NCBI GenBank assembly: GCA_902783825.1
Contig: CACZSJ010000116.1
Location: 1-15,900 of the forward strand
Reading direction: 5' to 3'
DNA: 15,900 bases
DNA from: Oscillospiraceae bacterium
GTDB taxonomy: Bacteria > Bacillota > Clostridia > Oscillospirales > Oscillospiraceae
A program made the position numbers and the translations under genes. Below, piece by piece: positions 9,801 through 14,675 of this stretch; position 1 is the stretch's first letter, and each line of letters starts with the position of its first letter. The notes under the pieces were generated by a model that had not been told where the DNA came from, made no database searches, and saw only the letters and a list, made by a program, of their open reading frames with translations.

Positions 9801-10962
9801 TGGGCAAATCGGCCAAAAGACCAAAGCGAAGAGCTTCCCCCTCTTGTCGGCTGGCAAGCCGCAGTTGCGCCAAACGCCGGACCATGGCGTCAGCACTGTC
9901 CGGATCGGTGAGCAGAGCGGAGACGACGCAGAGCGTGCGCCCCTCCGGCGGGACGCCTTTTTCCATATCCATACGCGGCAGGCGCTTCGGCGGCAGCAGA
10001 TGCAGCAGCACGGTATCCAGAAGGCATTTTACCAATTCCGATACCGGCAGCAGCAAAAGCAGCGCTGCCCCTGCGCTGTGGTGGAGAAAGCCCAGCAGCA
10101 GGGAGATGAAAAGCGTCAGCAGCAGATTGGCCGCGATATACAGCCCGGCTCCGGTGGAGTTGCGCTCCCGAAACAGATAGAAGCCTACGTGCCGGGCCTC
10201 GGCCTTGGCGGTCTTGATCAAATGGCGGGCATAGCTGTGCTCTTCCATTCCCTCTCGGGCTGCCAGCCGCTCCAACTGACGCAGATAGCTCTGCTGGGTT
10301 TCCGCATCCATGCGGGGATAGTCGCCGCTGGGATCGGCGGACAAAATGGCGCTGTTGACGTCGGCGGCACGCAGCAGCCTGTCCGTATCCAAGGCGGAAA
10401 ACAGACGCAGGGTCCCGAAAAGCGCCTCCATTGCCTGAGCGTGACGCTGGGTGTCGGCCGCGTAAGGAAGCTGCCTGCAAACGCTGGCGATCTGCCCGAT
10501 GACCGCGGCGCGCAGCACGGCGGGAAAGAGCGCCAGCTCCCCGCGGCGCAGAACGGTCACGGACTGGAAGCCGTCCAAAAACAGACGGCAGCGCGCTTCC
10601 GTGACCCGGCCCTGCCCGGCCTGCAGCAGGCTGTCGCACAAGGCCAGGATCATAAGACCCTGATCGCATTGACGCAGCCGCTTGCTCCCGCAGAGCGCTT
10701 CCTGGACGCAGAGAGATTCCCTCTGGACCATATACCAATTGTCCAGCAGCCACTCGCAGGCCGCCGGCGGCTTTGGCAGCTCGCCGTAGCGCCGCTGCAC
10801 CGCCTCGTGGGTTTTGCGTATGATCGCCGTATGTCGCCGCAGCCGTCCGGCGGCAGCGCGTCCACCTGTCAGACCGGTGGGACGCAGCAGGCGGGCGGTA
10901 GAGGCAGCGAAATCATAGAGCTTGTCGTCCTCAAGATATAGGCTGCTGTTGATCATATCCAT
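3895..10962 (-). CDS. cgs: Cyclic beta-1,2-glucan synthase-like giant protein (GT84 + cyclization domain + GH94)
   Basis: A 2355-residue membrane protein of the Cgs/NdvB/ChvB type. These polymerise UDP-glucose into beta-1,2-glucan, trim it by phosphorolysis and close it into a ring. The N-terminal helical region contains CEWLLDNWYMVQ (69-80), typical of the family. Hydrophobic segments lie at about 272-325. The glycosyltransferase 84 region (about 335-640) has the DxD motif D476-S-D478 in LTLDSDTQLYPG, then LSHDALEG and HRWVRGDW (623-630). More membrane segments follow (about 660-700, 710-740, 781-822). A glycoamylase-like domain (PF10091; the cyclizing part of such enzymes, placed in GH189) spans about 830-1230, with WTGTMFEYLMP (E1055) and WGISESAF (E1096). 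The C-terminal half is GH94 phosphorylase-like: LSNGRLGAIVTDSG near 1680, FRDQLQDAV, catalytic GDWNDG (2072-2077) and TGSAG (2284-2288). It is shorter than the ~2800-residue proteobacterial enzymes. The ATG has GGGAG seven bases upstream. All key motifs are present, so it is probably active; ring size and linkage are inferred from the family. Confidence 0.92.
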   Translation of the reverse strand: MDMINSSLYLEDDKLYDFAASTARLLRPTGLTGGRAAAGRLRRHTAIIRKTHEAVQRRYGELPKPPAACEWLLDNWYMVQRESLCVQEALCGSKRLRQCDQGLMILALCDSLLQAGQGRVTEARCRLFLDGFQSVTVLRRGELALFPAVLRAAVIGQIASVCRQLPYAADTQRHAQAMEALFGTLRLFSALDTDRLLRAADVNSAILSADPSGDYPRMDAETQQSYLRQLERLAAREGMEEHSYARHLIKTAKAEARHVGFYLFRERNSTGAGLYIAANLLLTLFISLLLGFLHHSAGAALLLLLPVSELVKCLLDTVLLHLLPPKRLPRMDMEKGVPPEGRTLCVVSALLTDPDSADAMVRRLAQLRLASRQEGEALRFGLLADLPSADSASTSEDQAILAAARSALEACNRAYGGGFYLFTRPRSFDGEQWNAPDRKRGALLELAKLLSGQTCTLTVDGDARALAGTRYLLTLDSDTQLYPGVVGELIGAMLHPLNKPRIDPQKHIVTHGYALLQPRMDTELASATATDFALVFAGAGGSDPYGGLCSELYMDAFGHSGFAGKGILDVRAFLQCTQAHIPPGRVLSHDALEGACLRAGFLGDAAFSDAFPARPLAYYKRLHRWVRGDWQNLPWVFCRDFFAIDRWRLFDSLRRSLLSPMTFLAILSGFFWPESGLAVSAWAALLALLSRLLIALAESSVRPRQRVRLRRHTRLLSGVGGALVQSFLRLWLLPHEAWICLSAATLALWRMLVSHKRLLQWQTAAQCEGETVGLRACLQAMWPGMLPALLLLLFSPVIIGRSTGLLWLLAPLTAAALSLPAHKDCQLNAADRAYLRAAAGKLFAYYQSFCDKEDHDLPPDNFQEQPPVGLAHRTSPTNIGMALCACVAADDLDLAPRQELLTRIRRMLDSLEQLPRCLGHFYNWYDTRSLRPLAPAYLSTVDSGNLYASLLTLRQALLDWEEAALARRTGALLEDMDFSPLYDAQRGLFYICYDPQACRGIGGWYDLMASEAMLTSYLAIAKGDVPEKHWRRLSRAQLQKDGYRGLASWTGTMFEYLMPALFLPIYRGSLLSESSRFCLYVQKRRRFAGKPWGISESAFFSLDRELNYRYKANGCDALALKRGQDADMVISPYSSFLALAVDPQAAVRNLRRLEHFGAVGRFGYMEALDFSPGRCRRDEGEKVQCYMAHHIGMSLLATANALCRDSIRQRFFRDPAMLAHALLLQERLPDAGPLIRRDLTRPPEKPERRFPAAWQLRGGPQDRESRCCLLSNGVYNIMSTNEGWSRALCGSLSVYGSPRDLSAEAGLRLELERQNANLSLCPSSRAAHWELAEDRCRWELAEDSLRCTLSLSAAAGELGELRQIRLSSQQEESLRLQLLLDPILTEYNDYVNHPAYWRLGITAETEDRALLLCRLRRGERKELWLCLACDRDMQLHTAPGGIGGLADPQIRASVRILLQPDQAQTVRFSLCLSPKRQEALAGARRILNQTEAGNMVGAAAARLDMSPAEIGEAMALLPELLQPLYGAPPRRLLWPYGISGDHPLLCCEANAMEALPLLRRFCLLKSCGLEADLVYLTEEEGEYRQPFHRQIREALDSFGLEALLGSPGGVHFAPTAKGEVLRRLAAYKAGSLPRLHRPMRLPQLSQARRDGNVPPCDWEGQSFHFYVNNDLPGRAWQLPLSNGRLGAIVTDSGMSGLWLENAREMRLLPPCFDLRQSQGTELLWLDVNGRRVSLFAANDDLPCHVRYSPGYACWEKEVDGRHLRTRVFLAPDVDARILLVEGAGGLPLHWSMQPLLGAPDAASLECQFTDGLFRAENPEAYLPGTVLLAASNCPSSCRTAFTPPGMYRCMEAREQTLLVCGSCSEAEILKLCKLDAASDAFLASQRHWDSLLNRLQIETGMPALDHYLNGWAAYQAIACRLQGRASLYQSGGAIGFRDQLQDAVNLLMLQPQLARERILDCCAHQYVEGDVMHWWHPHPLGDRGIRSRCSDDLLWLPWALCEYVEATGDLALCHEEVYYVDSPPLSAGERDRYEQPTRSSACASVLFHARAALDRCIDRGFGPHGLPLMGSGDWNDGLDAVDGESVWLGWFLSCCAERFASLASRLCEGKFQRYRDCAQRAGQAANAAWNGRWYHRGYWADGSPLGGEARIDILPQAWAAFCREAEDSRVEQALDAALERLVDEEHGLIRLFAPPFGPQERYPGYLASYGKGFRENGGQYTHGAIWLAMACLRRGRLQDGLRLLQMLLPENHDLRRYQAEPFVLAADVSAAEGCEGMAGWTWYTGSAGWYFRAVVQDLLGLRLQDGRLEIQPRLTSYRARWTDPQGQAHQIEAENGSVTLDALPFPSPADPPSPL

Positions 10963-11049
10963 GGTGCTTCTCCCGATTCACAATAGAGTCACCAAACATT
11001 TTTCCCAGAGGATTCCATTCTATGCAGGGACCCTGACAAGAAAAAAAGC

Positions 11050-11078
11050 TTGACAGCTGGCGAGGGATCGTGTATAGT
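11050..11078 (+). promoter_or_regulatory. Sigma-A type promoter for ylxM-ffh-rpsP-khpA
   Basis: The -35 element TTGACA (11050-11055) is a perfect consensus match, and the -10 element TATAGT (11073-11078) matches at five of six positions. The spacer is exactly 17 bases. Transcription would start near 11085, about 30 bases before the ylxM ATG. It lies in the 152-base gap between the divergent glucan synthase and ylxM genes. I found no equally good promoter on the minus strand of this gap for the glucan synthase. Confidence 0.88.
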
Positions 11079-11114
11079 GCGTTAAGGTAAAATGCTTGAC
11101 AGGGGGACGCTCAC

Positions 11115-11471
11115 ATGAAGGACGGCAGACTGATGCAAAGCATGCTGCTGGATTTTTATGGGGAACTGCTCACGGAAAAGCAGAGGCAGTGCTACGATTT
11201 GCACTACAACGAGGACCTGAGCCTGTCTGAGATTGCCGAGCAGAGCGGGATTTCCCGCCAGGGCGTGTGGGACAACATCCGCCGCGCTGAGGCAGCGATG
11301 AAAGAGATGGAAGAGAAAACCGGCCTGATCCGGCGCTCGATCCGGATCCGGGAAGCGCTGGAGCAGCTGGAGGGCCAGCTCAGGGAGCTGGCGGAACTGA
11401 GCCAGGGCCGGTCGAAGGAACTGGCAGAAGCGGCCGGCCGCCGGCTGGAAGCTCTGTTGGAAGACCTGTGA
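11115..11471 (+). CDS. ylxM: YlxM/p13-like helix-turn-helix protein (UPF0122), SRP-associated
   Basis: A 118-residue protein of the YlxM family, which is almost always encoded just before ffh in Bacillota. In streptococci the homologue has been reported to stimulate the GTPase activity of the signal recognition particle. The sequence resembles a sigma factor region 4 helix-turn-helix: LTEKQRQCYDLHYNEDLSLS (19-38), then EIAEQSGISRQGVWDNIRRAE (39-59) in two parts, in which the recognition helix is SRQGVWDNIRR. A charged helical tail follows (70-118), probably a coiled coil. The start has AGGGGG (11101-11106) eight bases upstream, and a consensus promoter precedes it. Only ten bases separate it from ffh. 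Family assignment is firm; whether it binds DNA, RNA or only Ffh is not visible from sequence. Confidence 0.94.
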   Translation: MKDGRLMQSMLLDFYGELLTEKQRQCYDLHYNEDLSLSEIAEQSGISRQGVWDNIRRAEAAMKEMEEKTGLIRRSIRIREALEQLEGQLRELAELSQGRSKELAEAAGRRLEALLEDL

Positions 11472-11481
11472 GGGACAGACG

Positions 11482-12846
11482 ATGGCGTTTGAAAGCTTAT
11501 CCGACAAACTCAATGCCGCGTTTAAACGGCTGAGCGGCAAAGGCCGCCTGAAAGAAAGCGACGTGAAAGAAGCGATGCGCGAGGTGCGCATGGCGCTTTT
11601 GGAAGCGGACGTTGGCTACAAGGTGGTCAAAGACTTTACCAAGCAGGTTACCCAGCGCGCGGTTGGCGCCGACGTGCTGGAGGCGCTCAATCCTGCCCAG
11701 ATGGTCATCAAGATCGTCAATGAAGAGCTGTGCCAGCTCATGGGGGGCGAAAACCAGAAGCTGAACATCAGCGCCAAATCGCCCAGCGTGGTGATGCTGG
11801 TGGGCCTGCAGGGCGCAGGCAAGACCACCAACGGCGCCAAGCTGGCCGCCTATATGCGCAAGCAGGGAAAGCGCCCGCTGCTGACAGCCTGTGACATTTA
11901 CCGGCCCGCCGCCATCAAGCAGCTGGAGACGGTTGGCGCGCAGCTGAACATTCCGGTATTCCAAATGGGCCAGAGCGACCCGGTGGATATTGCCAAGGCG
12001 GCGGTGGAGCATGCGAAGAAGCACGGGAACGATCTGGTGTTTCTGGATACCGCTGGCCGGCTGCATATCGACGAGGATCTGATGCGGGAGCTGCAGAACA
12101 TTCGCGATGCGGTGGAGCCTGCCGAGATCCTGCTGGTGGTGGACGCCATGACCGGACAGGACGCAGTCAACGCGGCCACGGCCTTTGACGAGGCGCTGGG
12201 CGTCACGGGTGTGATGCTCTCCAAACTGGACGGCGATGCCCGAGGCGGCGCAGCGCTGTCTATCCGGGCGGCCACCGGCAAGCCCATCAAGTTCATCGGC
12301 GTGGGCGAGAAGCTGGACATGATCGAGGCCTTCCATCCGGATCGGATGGCGTCCCGGATCCTGGGCATGGGCGACATGCTGACGCTGATTGAGAAAGCCC
12401 AGCAGAGCTTTGATGAAAAGAAAGCCCAGGAGACGGCAGAAAAGCTGTTGGCCAATCGCTTCACGCTCAGCGATTACATGGATCAGATGAACCAGCTCAA
12501 GGGTATGGGCGATCTGAGTCAGCTTGCCGGTATGCTTCCGGGCATGGACGCCAAGGCGCTCAAGGGCGCCAAGGTGGACGAGAAGTCCATGGCCCGCCAG
12601 GAGGCCATTATTCTGTCCATGACCCAGGCGGAGCGGGACAATCCATCTCTGCTCAATTCCAGTCGGAAAAAGAGGATCGCCGCCGGTTCCGGCACCACGG
12701 TGGTGGAGGTCAACCGCCTGCTCAAGCAGTTTGAGGGCATGCAGCAGATGGTTAAGCAATTCAGCGGCAAGAACATGAAGAAGCTGCAGAAGAAGATGGG
12801 CCGCATGGGCGGCGGCTTCCCGGGGATGGGCGGCTTCGGCTTCTGA
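11482..12846 (+). CDS. ffh: Signal recognition particle protein Ffh (SRP54 homologue)
   Basis: GTPase that, with the SRP RNA, binds hydrophobic signal sequences on nascent chains and delivers ribosomes to the receptor FtsY. At 454 residues it has normal family length. The N domain is about 1-90. The G domain shows the P-loop GLQGAGKTT (108-116), DTAGRLHIDEDL (from D189), SKLDGDARGG (247-256; many homologues have TKLDGD) and the closing GVGEKLDMIEAF. The M domain (about 300-454) is methionine rich and carries GSGTTVVEVNRLLKQF, the RNA-binding part, ending in a Gly/Met/Phe tail typical of the family. TGAGGG at the ylxM stop serves as the ribosome binding site, seven bases before the ATG, so ylxM and ffh are coupled. 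The SRP RNA gene itself is not in this window. Confidence 0.98.
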   Translation: MAFESLSDKLNAAFKRLSGKGRLKESDVKEAMREVRMALLEADVGYKVVKDFTKQVTQRAVGADVLEALNPAQMVIKIVNEELCQLMGGENQKLNISAKSPSVVMLVGLQGAGKTTNGAKLAAYMRKQGKRPLLTACDIYRPAAIKQLETVGAQLNIPVFQMGQSDPVDIAKAAVEHAKKHGNDLVFLDTAGRLHIDEDLMRELQNIRDAVEPAEILLVVDAMTGQDAVNAATAFDEALGVTGVMLSKLDGDARGGAALSIRAATGKPIKFIGVGEKLDMIEAFHPDRMASRILGMGDMLTLIEKAQQSFDEKKAQETAEKLLANRFTLSDYMDQMNQLKGMGDLSQLAGMLPGMDAKALKGAKVDEKSMARQEAIILSMTQAERDNPSLLNSSRKKRIAAGSGTTVVEVNRLLKQFEGMQQMVKQFSGKNMKKLQKKMGRMGGGFPGMGGFGF

Positions 12847-12861
12847 TCCGGATAAATATGG

Positions 12862-12890
12862 TTTACAGCACGCAGACGTGTTTGTAATAC
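12862..12890 (+). promoter_or_regulatory. Weak candidate internal promoter before rpsP
   Basis: TTTACA (12862-12867) and TAATAC (12885-12890) are spaced by 17 bases in the 72-base gap between ffh and rpsP. The -35 matches consensus at five of six positions, but the -10 matches at only three. It could give extra rpsP-khpA transcription, which would make sense for a ribosomal protein, but it may be chance. Confidence 0.28.
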
Positions 12891-12918
12891 AGAGATTTCA
12901 TTTGGAGGTGAATATACA

Positions 12919-13155
12919 ATGGTCAAAATCAGACTTCGCAGAATGGGCGCCAAGAAGGCTCCTTACTACCGCATCGTGGTTGCGGATTCCCGCAGCCCCC
13001 GTGACGGCCGTTTCATCGAAGAGGTCGGCACCTACGATCCCATGGCGGACAGCGATAAGCTGAAGGTCAACATGGAGCGTGTGCAGTACTGGATCGCCAA
13101 CGGCGCGCAGCCCACCGATACCGTCCGCGGCCTTTTGAAAAAGGTCGAGGCCTGA
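12919..13155 (+). CDS. rpsP: 30S ribosomal protein S16
   Basis: A 78-residue S16 of normal bacterial length, needed for assembly of the small ribosomal subunit. It begins with the typical MVKIRLRRMGAKKAPYYRIV and continues VADSRSPRDGRFIEEVGTYDP, the family signature. A strong ribosome binding site, GGAGGTG (12904-12910), lies eight bases before the ATG. It sits between ffh and khpA as in most Bacillota. No odd residues were seen. Confidence 0.98.
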   Translation: MVKIRLRRMGAKKAPYYRIVVADSRSPRDGRFIEEVGTYDPMADSDKLKVNMERVQYWIANGAQPTDTVRGLLKKVEA

Positions 13156-13156
13156 T

Positions 13157-13162
13157 AAGGAG
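13157..13162 (+). promoter_or_regulatory. Ribosome binding site that fixes the khpA start
   Basis: AAGGAG here sits 11 bases before the ATG at 13174. A GTG at 13162 is in frame and would give a protein four residues longer, but that GTG overlaps the ribosome binding site itself. The ATG is therefore the better start. Confidence 0.75.
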
Positions 13163-13173
13163 TGTCTACCGGC

Positions 13174-13404
13174 ATGAAAGAACTATTGACCTACATCGTG
13201 CAGAGCCTTGTGGACCATCCGGATCAAGTCTCTGTGACCGAGCGCAAAGCCGACGGCGAGATCGTTTTCGAGGTTCGCGTTGCCGACGGCGACATGGGCA
13301 AGGTCATCGGCCGGCAAGGCAGGATCGTCAAGCAGATCCGAATTCTCATGCGGGCCGTTGCCCAGAAGAAGGGCAAAAAGGTTTCCGTCGACATTCTCGA
13401 CTGA
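13174..13404 (+). CDS. khpA: KH domain RNA-binding protein KhpA (YlqC family)
   Basis: A 76-residue single KH-domain protein. The GxxG loop reads G-R-Q-G (46-49) within MGKVIGRQGRIVKQIRILMR, the part that holds single-stranded RNA. In Bacillota and other groups KhpA works as a dimer or with KhpB and affects cell division, RNA stability and sRNA function. The gene order rpsP-khpA is standard. The start at 13174 is chosen over the in-frame GTG at 13162 because the latter lies in the ribosome binding site. It is the last gene of the ylxM operon, followed four bases later by a strong hairpin terminator. In B. subtilis ylqD and rimM come next; here a lipoprotein unit intervenes and ylqD is absent. 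Confidence 0.96.
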   Translation: MKELLTYIVQSLVDHPDQVSVTERKADGEIVFEVRVADGDMGKVIGRQGRIVKQIRILMRAVAQKKGKKVSVDILD

Positions 13405-13408
13405 TTCC

Positions 13409-13448
13409 AAACGCAAAAGGCAGGGGGCGACCCCTGCCTTTTGCGTTT
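13409..13448 (+). terminator. Strong intrinsic terminator after khpA
   Basis: A perfect 18-bp stem, AAACGCAAAAGGCAGGGG with its exact complement, around the loop GCGA. The GC core GGCAGGGG/CCCCTGCC followed by TTTTGCGTTT is the classic terminator layout. Because the flanking A and T runs pair with each other, it could work in both directions. It ends the ylxM-ffh-rpsP-khpA run. Confidence 0.9.
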
Positions 13449-13466
13449 GCCGCGACAGGCAAACGC
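13443..13466 (+). repeat. Second inverted repeat overlapping the 3' arm of the khpA terminator
   Basis: GCGTTTGCC (13443-13451) pairs perfectly with GGCAAACGC (13458-13466) around a six-base loop. Its first six bases are also the end of the terminator stem, so the two hairpins cannot both form fully. It ends one base before the -35 of the lipoprotein promoter. It may be a backup terminator element or a byproduct of the AAACGC repetition. Confidence 0.55.
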
Positions 13467-13495
13467 TTGAATTGTGCGGGAAACTGTGATATCAT
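13467..13495 (+). promoter_or_regulatory. Extended -10 promoter for the lipoprotein gene
   Basis: TTGAAT (13467-13472) and TATCAT (13490-13495) are separated by 17 bases, and TGA directly before the -10 supplies the extended TGn element. The start of transcription is expected near 13501-13503, exactly where a long hairpin begins. This gives the downstream lipoprotein its own expression, independent of the khpA operon. Confidence 0.8.
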
Positions 13496-13500
13496 GGGGC

Positions 13501-13664
13501 GGCGCAAGGTGGAAAAAGCGGCGGCAAGGCTCCGGGGGCACCGGGGCGGCCGGGAACCTTTTTCCTGGCTCTTGCGTCAGAACAATAGGGGAAAGCCCCG
13601 CGGCATCCGCGGGAAAGCATACGGAAAAGAAATCCTGCTCCGGTAGAAAAAGAAAGGAGATCCT
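13501..13664 (+). promoter_or_regulatory. Structured ~160-nt 5' leader of the lipoprotein mRNA
   Basis: No ORF is evident here. The leader can fold into a long hairpin: GGCGCAAGG (13501-13509) with TCTTGCGTC (13570-13578), GGAAAAAG (13511-13518) with CTTTTTCC (13558-13565), CGGC (13519-13522) with GCCG (13549-13552), and GCTCCGG (13529-13535) with CCGGGGC (13541-13547). Two small hairpins follow: CCCGCGG/CCGCGGG (13597-13613, loop CAT) and CTGC/GTAG closed by TCCG (13635-13646). The ribosome binding site AAAGGAG (13653-13659) is five bases before the ATG. CTTTTTC (13558-13564) can also pair with GAAAAAG (13646-13652) just before the ribosome binding site, an alternative fold. I do not recognise a known riboswitch class. 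It may be a regulatory leader, a 5' stabiliser or a separate small RNA. Confidence 0.5.
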
Positions 13665-14549
13665 ATGAGAACGATCAAAAAGATGCTTGTTCTGTTCCTG
13701 GTGTTGGCCATGGCGCTGAGCCTGTGCGCCTGCGGCAAGTTTGAGACCAAAATGGCCAAGGCGGCGCAGAAGATGAGCAAGCTGGAAAGCTATCGCCTGG
13801 ATCTGGACGTGGACGTGCAGATGAAGCTGTCTGCCATGGGACAGAGCATGGATATGGACATGGCCCTGGAGGGGCAGATGGACGTGATGGCTGAGCCCTT
13901 GACCATGGGCGGCAGCATGACCGCGGACGCGATGGGCCAGGAGATCGGCTGCCTGTACTATGCCGAAGAGGTGGAAGAGGGCTACGCGGTATACCTGTCT
14001 CTGGATCAGGGCAAGACCTGGACCCGGCAGATCCTGGAGAAAGAGGACATTCCCATGCCCAGCAAGACCAAGACCGTGGCCGGACTGGCCAAGGTAGCGG
14101 CCGACTTCAAGGAAACCGGTACGGAAACGATCCGTGGTTCGGAAGCCACGGTGTTCAGCGGCAACATCTACGGCAAGGACATCGGGCTGGCTCTGAAGCT
14201 GTCCGGCGGGCTGGAGGAATTGGGCCAGGCGCTGGATATGGATCTGTCTTCGGTGGACCTGTCCAAGATTGGAGACATCCCTTCCACCGTCGCCATCGAC
14301 AACAAGTCCGGCATGGTGGTTCGCTACACCATGGACATGACGGAAATCATGCAGAACCTGATGGGCGTGTTTATGGACGTTGTGATGGAAAAGGTCGCGG
14401 AGGAAGTTGGCATGGGCAACGTGGATCCTGCGCAGCTGGGTCTGGAGATTGAAGTGACCAGCGTTACCGCCGAGGGTGAAATGTACGATTTTGACGCGGT
14501 GAAATCCGTGGAGATCCCCCGGGACGCCCGGGAGGCGAAAGCCGCCTGA
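13665..14549 (+). CDS. Secreted lipoprotein of unknown function, methionine rich (DUF6612-like)
   Basis: A 294-residue protein with a Gram-positive lipoprotein signal: Lys at 5-6, hydrophobic core 7-20, then the lipobox L-C-A-C with lipidated Cys23. The mature part is soluble and probably attached to the outer face of the membrane. It begins with KFETKMAKAAQKMSKLESY, followed by alternating beta-type segments such as LDLDVDVQMKLS. This layout resembles clostridial lipoproteins of the DUF6612 or LolA/LppX-like kind; that assignment is from general resemblance only. Methionine is high, 26 of 294 residues, with ten at 53-90 and ten between 217 and 273. The gene has its own promoter, structured leader, good ribosome binding site and terminator, so it is a single-gene unit set between khpA and rimM. 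It is a natural substrate for the Lgt encoded at 292-1221. Confidence 0.88.
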   Translation: MRTIKKMLVLFLVLAMALSLCACGKFETKMAKAAQKMSKLESYRLDLDVDVQMKLSAMGQSMDMDMALEGQMDVMAEPLTMGGSMTADAMGQEIGCLYYAEEVEEGYAVYLSLDQGKTWTRQILEKEDIPMPSKTKTVAGLAKVAADFKETGTETIRGSEATVFSGNIYGKDIGLALKLSGGLEELGQALDMDLSSVDLSKIGDIPSTVAIDNKSGMVVRYTMDMTEIMQNLMGVFMDVVMEKVAEEVGMGNVDPAQLGLEIEVTSVTAEGEMYDFDAVKSVEIPRDAREAKAA

Positions 14550-14572
14550 CTCTGACAAGGAAACATAGCAGC

Positions 14573-14610
14573 CCCCCGGCCGGCGCTTTTTCCGGTCGGG
14601 GGATTCTTTT
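14573..14610 (+). terminator. Intrinsic terminator after the lipoprotein gene
   Basis: CCCCCGGCCGG (14573-14583) pairs with CCGGTCGGGGG (14592-14602), an 11-bp stem with one G-T pair and an 8-base loop CGCTTTTT. ATTCTTTT follows directly as the U-tract. It lies 24 bases after the lipoprotein stop codon and just before the rimM promoter. Confidence 0.9.
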
Positions 14611-14611
14611 G

Positions 14612-14640
14612 TTGGCAAAATACGAAAGACGTGCTAAAAT
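14612..14640 (+). promoter_or_regulatory. Promoter for rimM-trmD
   Basis: TTGGCA (14612-14617) and TAAAAT (14635-14640) are spaced by 17 bases, with TGC directly before the -10 as an extended element. The start of transcription would be near 14647, about 30 bases before the rimM ATG. It begins within two bases of the preceding terminator's T-tract. Confidence 0.82.
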
Positions 14641-14664
14641 GAAGCTGTTTTGGAGTACGTACGC

Positions 14665-14670
14665 AGGAGG
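14665..14670 (+). promoter_or_regulatory. Ribosome binding site that fixes the rimM start
   Basis: AGGAGG is five bases before the ATG at 14676. The in-frame GTG at 14670 uses the last base of this site and would add two residues (M-P), so the ATG is preferred. Confidence 0.8.
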
Positions 14671-14675
14671 TGCCC

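Noticed and set aside
9196..10941. Long open frame (581 codons) on the plus strand opposite the glucan synthase gene
   Set aside because: It is a shadow of the real minus-strand frame in GC-rich DNA. It has low-complexity Gln/Arg/Gly-rich text, no known motifs and no ribosome binding site, while the opposite strand carries clear family motifs.
11096..11101. Second TTGACA, part of a repeated CTTGACAG, close to the ylxM start
   Set aside because: It overlaps the ribosome binding site region, and a promoter using it would start inside ylxM. No good -10 follows at 16-18 bases. Probably chance duplication.
11497..12759. 420-codon minus-strand frame opposite ffh
   Set aside because: Antisense shadow of a well-conserved gene; His/Leu/Gln-rich with no family features.
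13501..13578. Possible SRP RNA (scRNA) next to ffh
   Set aside because: The conserved apical loop of bacterial SRP RNA (GGAA tetraloop with the GUCAGG/AGCAGCC surround) is not present.
13501..13664. Possible c-di-GMP, cobalamin, FMN, SAM or TPP riboswitch in the lipoprotein leader
   Set aside because: Short resemblances (for example CTCCGGTAG) were seen, but none of the conserved cores of these classes could be laid out over the leader.
13224..14618. 464-codon minus-strand frame opposite khpA and the lipoprotein gene
   Set aside because: It crosses two terminators and two promoters of the plus strand and its text is His-rich, the mirror of Met and Val codons. No start signals.
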